This document shows positions 30,881 through 38,564 of a stretch of 40,042 bases of DNA, piece by piece. The stretch spans positions 1 through 40,042 of the IMG/VR virus record IMGVR_UViG_3300028025_006607, one strand, 5' to 3'. Numbering within the stretch: position 1 is the stretch's first letter; each line of letters begins with the position of its first letter. Below the pieces are notes generated by a model. The model was not told where the DNA came from. It worked only from the letters and a program-made list of their open reading frames with translations, and did no database searches. This DNA comes from a virus. Both the position numbers and the translations under genes were made by a program.

Positions 30881-31845
30881 TGTAAATGTCCTTTTGAATA
30901 ATTTGTTACACGGTTTGCAAAAAAATCAGTGTGTTGTTTTCCTGCTGAGAGGTGATCAAACCATTTCATACGCTCAACAGCAGTTACATCAATATCGGTA
31001 ACGATTGGATTGTAACCAAGGTCACCAAGTTTTGTGTTGATTCGATTTTTGATGAAATTTTGCAAGTCATATTTTGAACATCCCTCTAGATCACCTAACT
31101 CATATACTTTATCAATAAATTCAAGTTCGAGTTTAAGGGATAATAGAGCAGCCTCAATAATAGCGGCCTCTAGTTCTTTTGTTTTAAGGGATGGGTTTTC
31201 TTCAATCAGTGTTCTGAATAACCAACAACCTGCTTCTGAGTGCATTGATTCATCTCGAATAGACCATTCTACGATTTGTCCAACTCCTTTAAGCTTGTTA
31301 CGCATTTTAAATGATAGTAAGATCGCAAACGAAGAGAATAGATTAACACCCTCTGTGAAAGCTGAGAAGATGGCAAGGCTCTTAGCAATCTCATGGAAAT
31401 TTTTCTCACCATTGAAGCTATCACGAACCACCATAAGATTTTCAATCTTAGCCATGGTCGTTTCATCTTCAAGAAACTCAGCAAAGTTATCCAGACCAAG
31501 TGTTTCATTTAATAGAGAGTAAGCTTCAGCGTGAATTGTTTCCATGCTACCAAATGTGGTCGCCATCATAATTATTTCAGGCTTACGGAACCATTTAGTA
31601 ACTAGGCCGGTCCAGTAATCGTTTACTACAGTTTCTGTTTGAGCAAATCCCTTTAAAATCGATCCTATAATGTTTTTTTCTGTTTCGTTTAGATTAGCAT
31701 TCCAATCATTTAGATCAGACATCATAGGTACCTCTGTATGTAACCAGTGAGCTTGTTGTTGTTTAAGCCAATAGTCATATGCCTCAGGATATTCGAAAGG
31801 TTTATAGACAATTCTTTCATGCAACAGATTTCGTTTCTTTGCCAT
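30859..31845 (-). CDS. nrdB: Ribonucleotide reductase class I, small subunit NrdB
   Basis: The 328-residue protein holds the diiron-tyrosyl cofactor. All ligands are present: Glu71, Glu102 and His105 (METIHAEAYS), Glu165 (FTEGV), Glu199 and His202 (RDESMHSEAG), with the radical Tyr109. The first ligand is Glu rather than the Asp of E. coli. It starts 11 bases below the helicase gene stop and overlaps the T9SS type B gene that separates it from nrdA. Confidence 0.96.
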   Translation of the reverse strand: MAKKRNLLHERIVYKPFEYPEAYDYWLKQQQAHWLHTEVPMMSDLNDWNANLNETEKNIIGSILKGFAQTETVVNDYWTGLVTKWFRKPEIIMMATTFGSMETIHAEAYSLLNETLGLDNFAEFLEDETTMAKIENLMVVRDSFNGEKNFHEIAKSLAIFSAFTEGVNLFSSFAILLSFKMRNKLKGVGQIVEWSIRDESMHSEAGCWLFRTLIEENPSLKTKELEAAIIEAALLSLKLELEFIDKVYELGDLEGCSKYDLQNFIKNRINTKLGDLGYNPIVTDIDVTAVERMKWFDHLSAGKQHTDFFANRVTNYSKGHLQWDESIF

Positions 31846-31856
31846 TGTAAAGTTAA

Positions 31857-33215
31857 TTAAGAGTTTAGGAAAAAGTTATTGAATTGGCGAAGTTGATCCT
31901 TTTCAGAATCTGTAACTTGCCCATAACTTGTCTTGGTGTCAGCTGGGGTGATGTTCTCGAGTTCAGCATCGGAGATCATTTCAAAATGACCTGTTGAAGT
32001 ATCTACTTTAGCGCCATAAGTTAATCCATCCATTCCGTACCTGTTCTTCATAATGTGCCATCTACCGGTGCCATTAACTTTATCCTGACGTTTACGACTT
32101 AAGGACGCAGCGAAATCGGTAATCATGATTTTATCATAAGAACCGGCGGCTTTATCACCCTCAATAATGTCGTCTTTGGCACCAGCGCGGTTAACCTGTG
32201 AGACGCTCCAAACTGGAATGTTTAGCCCGCGAGCTAATCCTTTAGTGCCAATATAAATATCATCAATCTCTTCTTTACGTTCACGATTATTTTTCTTTGA
32301 GCGAAGAAGATCTACATAGTCGATTATAATTAAATCGGGTTTGAAATCTAAATCAATACACTTTTTGATATGTGATTCAAGCGTAGATATGGATGCTCTA
32401 CCTGGCGCATATTCTTTAATAATTAGCTGACCTGGTAATTTATCCATTACTTGGGTTACCTTGTCTTTGTGGGTTGAGATTACGTTTACAGGGATCTCTG
32501 TAAAGTAAGCGTCATATCGACGGCCAACATAATCCTCACCTAACTCAAGAGTATAGTGAATTACGTTGTAACCCATTTTGACAGCATGCCCACCTAAAGC
32601 TACTAGTGCCCAAGATTTACCACCTCCTGGATTACCAAATATAAGACCAAAATCTCCATTTCCGAGACCGCCTTGAAGTAGGTTGTTAAATTCATCCCAA
32701 GGAGTTGGAACTGCGATTCGATGTTCCTCGCGATAGCGTGTTTCAATGTCTTTATTATATTCATGACCTAGGTTTTTGTCTTGACCTGCTTTCATAGCAG
32801 ATTCGATCATAAATTTAATCGAATCATAATCTCCAGCTTGTAACAGATCAACGGATTGAAGTAGGGCTTTTTTAAGCATTTGGTTTTTACAGAACGATGA
32901 AAATTCTTCTTGGATATAAGCCAAGTCATCAGTTTCTTTGTATGCCTCTCGAAGTTGTTCTTTAATGGCAATTTGTAAAACCTCGTTTTGTACTTTTTTG
33001 TATTCGACTTTAAGTACCTCAAGTGATGGGGTTGCATGGTACTTATCAAAGTATTTTAAAATTTCTTTAATCAACCACTTGTGTGCCTGGGATTCAAAGT
33101 ATTCCTCACTGATGATATCGTGGATATTGATTAAAAAATCCTTGTGATTTAAAAGTGATGCAATTACTTTGGTCTGGAAACCAGGACCGTATTGATTTAT
33201 ATTATTTAGTGTCAA
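31857..33215 (-). CDS. Replicative DNA helicase, DnaB/gp41-like
   Basis: The 452-residue protein has a helical N-terminal domain (about 1-140). The RecA-like motor follows: Walker A FGNPGGGKSWAL at about 194-201, then YTLELGEDYVGRR, Walker B PDLIIIDYVDLLRS near 293-306, and the later motifs PVWSVSQVNRAG and HIMKNRYGMDG. It would unwind DNA 5' to 3' at the fork as a hexamer. T4 gp41 has 475 residues. No primase (gp61) is in the window. Confidence 0.93.
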   Translation of the reverse strand: MTLNNINQYGPGFQTKVIASLLNHKDFLINIHDIISEEYFESQAHKWLIKEILKYFDKYHATPSLEVLKVEYKKVQNEVLQIAIKEQLREAYKETDDLAYIQEEFSSFCKNQMLKKALLQSVDLLQAGDYDSIKFMIESAMKAGQDKNLGHEYNKDIETRYREEHRIAVPTPWDEFNNLLQGGLGNGDFGLIFGNPGGGKSWALVALGGHAVKMGYNVIHYTLELGEDYVGRRYDAYFTEIPVNVISTHKDKVTQVMDKLPGQLIIKEYAPGRASISTLESHIKKCIDLDFKPDLIIIDYVDLLRSKKNNRERKEEIDDIYIGTKGLARGLNIPVWSVSQVNRAGAKDDIIEGDKAAGSYDKIMITDFAASLSRKRQDKVNGTGRWHIMKNRYGMDGLTYGAKVDTSTGHFEMISDAELENITPADTKTSYGQVTDSEKDQLRQFNNFFLNS

Positions 33216-33221
33216 TGTAAC

Positions 33222-34262
33222 TTATTTATTATAACTGATTATATCTTTAAATGTGTTTTGAATCCAGTAGTCAATATTCTTGATTAGATGTTTCAAACCA
33301 TCCTCGTGATAATACTTAAGAAATTCTATGGTATCAAGTTCAGGTAAAGGATATTCGATAAGAGTATCGAGGAATTCTTTTTCAAGATCATCTAGCATCG
33401 GATTATGTAGATTCATAACCTTGTAATTTTTTTCAAGCTGGTCTTGCATGTCTAAAATACGAGCGTATATGATGTTTTCTTTTAATTTTTCCTCACTTAT
33501 GTCTAAAATATCTTGTAGCGTCAATATACGCTGAGAGAGTTCGGGAAACAACTTCATTAGTTTCTTTTCTCCAAGACCTTTTACACCTGCTACTTTATCT
33601 GAATTATCGCCCATTAGTACTTTATATAGGATAAAGTTTGCAGCAGGAATACCAAATTTTTCGATTACTGTATCTGTTGTATAGTAATCTTTTTCGATTG
33701 GGCGATACACAATAATATTATCGTTTATTAGCTGGATAAAATCCTTGTCGCTGGAGACGATGAATACTTTTGAATTATAGTTGTCTGATAATTGCGTTGC
33801 TAAATGCGCTATAATGTCGTCAGCCTCTGTTTTATCGAGTGATACGGTTTTAACAGGTAAGCACTGTAAATAATGGATTAAACGCACTATTTGGTCAATT
33901 TTAGCCGCGTGTTCGTCATCCAAAGACTCGAATATATCCCAGTTTGTAATGCGGGATATGTTACGATTAGATTTGTATTCGGGGAGAAGGTTCTTACGGT
34001 TAACCGTAGAACCAACTCCATCGAATACCATATAAACCGATGTAGGTTGAATACGATTTACTAGAGTACCTAATGAGCGAAGAAATCCACCTAATCCACC
34101 AACATGCACCCCGTCTTCATTGACGAAGTTAAGCATTGCAAAATTACGAAAAAATAGATTTAGACCATCAATTAAGAGAACGCGATCATGTTTATTAAGG
34201 GATTCTGTGTCATTCTCCTCAACTACATTGTTCAGGAGTGATAGTAAATCTTTTGTATCCAT
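33222..34262 (-). CDS. 5'-3' exonuclease, FEN/RNase H-like
   Basis: The protein is 346 residues from ATG 34262, with the FEN/PIN nuclease core. It has VLLIDGLNLFFRNFA (Asp32), VYMVFDGVGSTVNRKNLLPEYKSNR, KTEADDIIAHLA, VFIVSSDKDFIQL and LMGDNSDKVAGVKGLGEKK (the helix-hairpin-helix). It would remove RNA primers and process flaps, as T4 RNase H does. ATG 34262 is chosen over 34310 because it lies 2 bases below the UvsX stop and avoids a long overlap. Confidence 0.92.
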   Translation of the reverse strand: MDTKDLLSLLNNVVEENDTESLNKHDRVLLIDGLNLFFRNFAMLNFVNEDGVHVGGLGGFLRSLGTLVNRIQPTSVYMVFDGVGSTVNRKNLLPEYKSNRNISRITNWDIFESLDDEHAAKIDQIVRLIHYLQCLPVKTVSLDKTEADDIIAHLATQLSDNYNSKVFIVSSDKDFIQLINDNIIVYRPIEKDYYTTDTVIEKFGIPAANFILYKVLMGDNSDKVAGVKGLGEKKLMKLFPELSQRILTLQDILDISEEKLKENIIYARILDMQDQLEKNYKVMNLHNPMLDDLEKEFLDTLIEYPLPELDTIEFLKYYHEDGLKHLIKNIDYWIQNTFKDIISYNK

Positions 34263-34263
34263 T

Positions 34264-35343
34264 TTATTCCGGTTCTTGGGTGTATACTTCTGCTGGCTCG
34301 AAGGTATCAACTTCCTCTACGATAGAAAAATCTCCTCCACCAAGAATGCGACTCCATTCTTTGGCGTGTGAATCTTTATAATCTTTAAGAGCCTTATCAG
34401 TATCGTCAATAAAACCGTGTGGTGTCATGATAATCTTACCTTTTGTGGTAATACCATTAATGTGGTTTTTGTCAATCTGGATATTAGTACGCTTAGCAAA
34501 TTCGACTTGCTTACCATCCTTAATTGCTTTAATCTTGTTTGTACCAGCATTTGCAATGTTACCAAAGGTAATTACAAAAGTAGCATCAAACCACATCGCA
34601 AAACCCCCCTTATTCATCAACTTAGGTTGACCCATAGGCATTTCTGGTTTAGCTGTCCACACTTTGTTAATACAAACCAGAGTATTTGTGTACTTTGAAG
34701 ATTCTTTACGTGATAAAGTGATCTTTTGGTTTACACCATTACCAAACTGAGTTGACATCGCACCTGCGTTCCATTCGTTATTGTTCTTTTTAGATGTAAT
34801 GGACAATTCGCAAGGTATAGAACCAATAGAGTCCCACAAGAACATCAAATCGTATGGCAAATTGCCTTTTTTCTGTTCATCAAGCAAATCTAAAATGAAA
34901 GCTGCTACATCCTCAATAGTATGGATAGTCTCGCGATCAGCGTATAGGAAGAATCCATTATAATCTAGAATCTCTCCAGTTTCCTTATCTACTACTTCAT
35001 TAATTTGTAAGCCCATTTGAGTGGCGTGCTCCCAGTTCCATTTCATCTCGGTGATAATAAACACTGGTAGAATACCTGCTTTTTGGGCGTTTACAGCCGC
35101 CTCGATGAGTGCGGTTGTTTTACCTGTATCACTGTGTCCTCGAAGAAGAACAATGTGGCCTGTTGGAATACCAGGCACACTTGTTACTTCTTGAAACGCA
35201 GGTGAAAGAGGCACCCATTGTTGTGGTTTGAATTTAACCGAACCGGATAAACCTTTTTTGTCTTTGAATTTTTCAAGACTAAACCCAGCCTTGATCTCAG
35301 CAGACACTGCTGCTGAGAGTGATTCACTACGTTTCTTAGCCAT
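34264..35343 (-). CDS. RecA-like recombinase, UvsX-like
   Basis: The 359-residue protein has Walker A RGHSDTGKTTAL (about 68-79), the catalytic Glu in FIITEMKWNWEHA (about Glu99) and Walker B YDLMFLWDSIGS (Asp171). LVCINKVWTAKPEMPMGQPK resembles the recombinase loop region, and the end is acidic. T4 UvsX is 391 residues. It would coat single-stranded DNA and pair it with homologous duplex, for repair and recombination-driven replication. It sits directly between gp32 and the exonuclease gene. Confidence 0.92.
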   Translation of the reverse strand: MAKKRSESLSAAVSAEIKAGFSLEKFKDKKGLSGSVKFKPQQWVPLSPAFQEVTSVPGIPTGHIVLLRGHSDTGKTTALIEAAVNAQKAGILPVFIITEMKWNWEHATQMGLQINEVVDKETGEILDYNGFFLYADRETIHTIEDVAAFILDLLDEQKKGNLPYDLMFLWDSIGSIPCELSITSKKNNNEWNAGAMSTQFGNGVNQKITLSRKESSKYTNTLVCINKVWTAKPEMPMGQPKLMNKGGFAMWFDATFVITFGNIANAGTNKIKAIKDGKQVEFAKRTNIQIDKNHINGITTKGKIIMTPHGFIDDTDKALKDYKDSHAKEWSRILGGGDFSIVEEVDTFEPAEVYTQEPE

Positions 35344-35345
35344 AA

Positions 35346-36170
35346 TTAGAAGGGCAAATCGTCAGAGGTGCTGCCTTCATCAAACAAACTGTCAAATTTG
35401 TCCAACTTGCTTTGCTTTACAGCTGCGTTTGAGGTATTGATTGAGTAGTTTGTTTTGGGTGTCTCTTCAGCCTCTTTCTCATCATCGATGATCTCGCCTT
35501 CAGCAGCCTCTGGGTTCAACCAGTTTTGCAGAGCAATTTTCATCTCATCAAACGAGAATGGCTTAAACAACTCTTTGGGGTTTGGTTGATTATCTTTCCA
35601 CAAGCGAATCTGCTCAGCCTCACCCAATGGGGTATTCTTCATTGAAGGGTTAACAGTGGTCTTATTGTAGGGGGTACCAGTTGATTCTGGGCCTACAGTG
35701 GTCAACTTGATATCGCGACCCTCCATTACGTCAGTGTAATCACCAACTTCCTCGTCAACAGCCATTTGCAAGAACGCCTCGTAAATTTCTTTACCGAACT
35801 GCCACAAACGAACACCTTTGTCTTCCTCGCCGCGTACGATTACGGGGGCAAAGTAACGAGCTTTTGGTTCGATTTTTTTAGACAACTTCCAGTTTTCCTT
35901 GTCGTTAGTCTTTTTCAATTGAGCTGCGAACTCAACGATTGGGTCTTTATCTCCCCAGTTGATAGGAGATACCATTACGGGCTTATCGATTCCGTAGTGG
36001 AAGAAAATCTCACTAAAGGGCATTGTTGAGTTGAACTTTGAGGGTACAACACGTATTGTTTGTTTACCTACAGTAGGTTTCCAAAACAGGGAGGCACGTT
36101 CACCTCCACCTTTACCGTTTGAGGTTTTCTGCATTGCGTTTAAACGCGATTTGATTGCTTCTAAATCCAT
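35346..36170 (-). CDS. Single-stranded DNA-binding protein, gp32-like
   Basis: The 274-residue protein has a basic N-terminal region (LNAMQKTSNGKGGGERASLF), the core with FWKPTVGKQTIRVVPSKFN and an aromatic-rich, DNA-binding middle. The acidic tail ends STSDDLPF, the usual partner-binding end of gp32-type proteins. T4 gp32 is 301 residues. The zinc-binding Cys/His group of T4 gp32 is not visible. It follows a promoter-like element with a hairpin (36198-36229), so it may be transcribed strongly and separately. UvsX lies 2 bases downstream. Confidence 0.85.
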   Translation of the reverse strand: MDLEAIKSRLNAMQKTSNGKGGGERASLFWKPTVGKQTIRVVPSKFNSTMPFSEIFFHYGIDKPVMVSPINWGDKDPIVEFAAQLKKTNDKENWKLSKKIEPKARYFAPVIVRGEEDKGVRLWQFGKEIYEAFLQMAVDEEVGDYTDVMEGRDIKLTTVGPESTGTPYNKTTVNPSMKNTPLGEAEQIRLWKDNQPNPKELFKPFSFDEMKIALQNWLNPEAAEGEIIDDEKEAEETPKTNYSINTSNAAVKQSKLDKFDSLFDEGSTSDDLPF

Positions 36171-36197
36171 TTTTTATAACTTATTTATGTTTGATAC

Positions 36198-36229
36198 TAA
36201 ATGTACGAACCTGCCTTTGGGCAGCCAAG
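36198..36229 (-). promoter_or_regulatory. Promoter-like element with internal hairpin before gp32 gene
   Basis: On the minus strand CTTGGC is followed, 20 nt after the CTTG, by TACATTTA with the shared TTCG. The spacer holds a hairpin (CTGCC CAAA GGCAG) found in no other copy. The gp32-like ATG is 28 bases downstream. This may be a promoter with an operator or a short leader hairpin. Confidence 0.62.
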
Positions 36230-36673
36230 TTAAAGTTCAATAATCTCGTGAATTTTAGTTCTTAGCTGCTTTAACTCGTTTTGTTGAGTTAGCAAAATGG
36301 TGTTTTTATAGTGTTGCCAGTCAATCTGGAAACGTGTATCTACCACCCCACCATTTAAGCTTTTAATAAGCTCGTTTAGGGCGTTAATTGTGTATAGAGT
36401 GTTTGATTCTTTTTTACGATGAACCAAAATCGTGTTTTCCGGGATACTCGAAATATTTCCGTGATCAATATTGTATGTTAAAACGAACTCGTCGTTGTTT
36501 TTTACCTCTAGTACGAATATTTTATTGTACATTATTGTATACTTGCTTTGAAGAGAATCTACTAGATATTCTAGGTCATCCAAAGTAGTAAACGTACAAA
36601 ATAACTTGTTATTTAGCATATGTAAGTCTGTAGGGATATGTTCAAAATCATATTGAATGTCTACATTATACAT
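36230..36673 (-). CDS. Unknown protein between polymerase and gp32
   Basis: The protein is 147 residues from ATG 36673, and not recognised. It has two beta-rich sections (NKLFCTFTTLDDLEYLVDSL; NKIFVLEVKNNDEFVLTYNI) and a helical C-terminus (TQQNELKQLRTKIHEIIEL). ATG 36673 is preferred to the ATG at 36709 because it follows the polymerase stop by one base without overlap. It sits among replication genes, so a replication role is plausible but unproven. Confidence 0.65.
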   Translation of the reverse strand: MYNVDIQYDFEHIPTDLHMLNNKLFCTFTTLDDLEYLVDSLQSKYTIMYNKIFVLEVKNNDEFVLTYNIDHGNISSIPENTILVHRKKESNTLYTINALNELIKSLNGGVVDTRFQIDWQHYKNTILLTQQNELKQLRTKIHEIIEL

Positions 36674-36674
36674 A

Positions 36675-37943
36675 TTATACGGCGAGTCCAAAGTCATAAC
36701 TGGTTCCATGTTTAATTTCTATGTTTAGTTTGCGTTGGTTAAATATTTCTATAATGGCTTTTAGTTCATCTTTTTCGGTGGCGTCCCAATCAAACAAAAA
36801 CGAATCATAGGTATATAGTACTAATTTAGTTTTTTTATTTTTTAATATTTTAAATACGTCCCACAAGATACTAACGTTATATGCGGTTTCCAAGTTTTGT
36901 AACAAATAGTTTAATAGTTTTTGCGGGTTCATTTTTTCCAGCTTATCTCTATAGTACTCAAATCCTGATATTGGACATTTAATGTAACCTTGGTGCTGGA
37001 AAGTGTCCCACAAATCGTCTACGTATGCGCTTACTTTTTTAAAGAATTCAAGCTCTTTATATTGAGGTAAAATTCCCCCATATAGCTGTTGTAAAGTTAA
37101 GATTTTTGCATCTTTTCTATCCAACTTATAAATTTCTGCAAAGTGACTATAAATATCCTCGTTGCCAAAATCGTAGCCAACCAACCTAGATAAAAGAGTA
37201 GGATGATAAGCACGAATATCAATTTCAATAAGTTTGTCATGTCGCGGGATAAATGATTTTCTACACCCATTTTCCTTGTTTAGCGCGGCAAAGTTAATAC
37301 CATCGTATGTGTTTGATGGGCGTGTAGTTAGCGTTTTAAAATTATAGTGGGTATAAACGATACCATCGCTGTCTTTATTGAAGTACTCGTTAAATAACGT
37401 TGGTTCAACGGTAATACCCGCTTGCTCAATACCGTAGAACATCCAACTCGCTTTGTGGTTATAAAATTCATTAACCGGTTGATCTACTAAGTGTTCGAGC
37501 TCCTCAAAGATTGACTCACAATACTCGTAGTGTTTAACGATCGGTACAAGTATGTTTACGTCTTTTCTATGAGGGTATTTTTGGTAGATAAACTCGTGTG
37601 CCGAGGTAGGGTATATATACGTAGGGGAGGTGAGTGTGATGTCAACAAGCTGCTTAAGAGGAAAATAGTGTAGGAAATCTTTCTTGTCCCTACAATATAT
37701 CTTGTCTAGACCCTTTATTAACTTGAATACTTTATCCTCGAATAGATTTTCTTCTACCTCGGTGTGAAAAATAGGTAAGAGGTATCCCTTACTCTCGGGG
37801 AGAGGCCTAATATAAATTGCACAAATGCTGTTTTGGGAGGGGTGTGTGAATGGAGAGTAGGGGATAATCTCTACAAATGCCTCTTTAAAACCCTTGTAAC
37901 AAAACTCGTCAAATTGACTCTTATTTTCTATCAACCAAAACAT
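36675..37943 (-). CDS. DNA polymerase family A-like, no recognisable exonuclease
   Basis: The 422-residue protein carries family-A polymerase motifs. Motif A is IEIDIRAYHPTLLSRLVG, followed by NEDIYSHFAEIY. Motif B is DRKDAKILTLQQLYGG, with the R-x3-K-x6-YG layout. Motif C is LVLYTYDSFLFDW, where the usual His-Asp-Glu reads Tyr-Asp-Ser. Both catalytic Asp residues remain. The N-terminal 200 residues show no intact 3'-5' exonuclease motif; the DxE position reads VEII. It is much shorter than full PolA. As the genome also has a family-B replicase, this may be a repair, gap-filling or lesion-bypass enzyme; that is inference. Confidence 0.78.
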   Translation of the reverse strand: MFWLIENKSQFDEFCYKGFKEAFVEIIPYSPFTHPSQNSICAIYIRPLPESKGYLLPIFHTEVEENLFEDKVFKLIKGLDKIYCRDKKDFLHYFPLKQLVDITLTSPTYIYPTSAHEFIYQKYPHRKDVNILVPIVKHYEYCESIFEELEHLVDQPVNEFYNHKASWMFYGIEQAGITVEPTLFNEYFNKDSDGIVYTHYNFKTLTTRPSNTYDGINFAALNKENGCRKSFIPRHDKLIEIDIRAYHPTLLSRLVGYDFGNEDIYSHFAEIYKLDRKDAKILTLQQLYGGILPQYKELEFFKKVSAYVDDLWDTFQHQGYIKCPISGFEYYRDKLEKMNPQKLLNYLLQNLETAYNVSILWDVFKILKNKKTKLVLYTYDSFLFDWDATEKDELKAIIEIFNQRKLNIEIKHGTSYDFGLAV

Positions 37944-37953
37944 TTACCATCAT

Positions 37954-38562
37954 TTACTTATAGTATTTAAGGTAATCATCCTTTAAGTATCTGCCAAATT
38001 GAGGTAATAGGAGTTTTTGAGAAGTTAAAATAGTTACGTTTCTATTAACTTTATAAACCTGTTCTTGGGTACCAACTAATAACCATGGGAGGTTAAATGG
38101 TTGCCAAAGTGAGAATTGATATTGAGAATCCTTAGCTATTAATTTATCATAAGTGTCTTCATCAATCTCTAAATATAATATCTCATTTCCCTTTTTACAA
38201 AAGTACCTTCTAAATTCTCCGATTTGATAATCTTGTGAGGTTGGTTCTGGGGCATTATAAGCTGGAGAGATTAAAACTGGTGGGGGAGGAGAAATTAGAT
38301 TATTGTAAGTTGAATTATTATCTAGATCAGTATTAATTATTACTGAGTAATCTGATTTGGTTGTATCTGTAGTTGTTTCAGCTGTAGCTAGATTTTGGGT
38401 GAGTTCAAAGTTAGGCCTATCATCAGCATTTTTGCCTGTGTAGTATTGACCTGTGGATGTTTTAAAGTAGTATCCTTGATAAGGTTGTTTATTTGAGATA
38501 TAAACAAATTCATCCCCGTTAGTATATAGGTTAGTTTTTACTTGTGACTTAGGGTAATACAT
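37954..38562 (-). CDS. Probable virion structural protein
   Basis: The 202-residue protein starts MYYPKSQVKTNLYTNGDEFV and QPYQGYYFKTSTGQYYTGKN, a form I recall from T4-like marine phage structural proteins. A Pro-rich middle (ISPPPPVLISPAY) and a C-terminal half rich in Tyr and Leu follow. It sits 2 bases below the tail-lysozyme gene and 10 bases above the family-A polymerase gene. The exact virion part is unknown. Confidence 0.58.
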   Translation of the reverse strand: MYYPKSQVKTNLYTNGDEFVYISNKQPYQGYYFKTSTGQYYTGKNADDRPNFELTQNLATAETTTDTTKSDYSVIINTDLDNNSTYNNLISPPPPVLISPAYNAPEPTSQDYQIGEFRRYFCKKGNEILYLEIDEDTYDKLIAKDSQYQFSLWQPFNLPWLLVGTQEQVYKVNRNVTILTSQKLLLPQFGRYLKDDYLKYYK

Positions 38563-38564
38563 GA

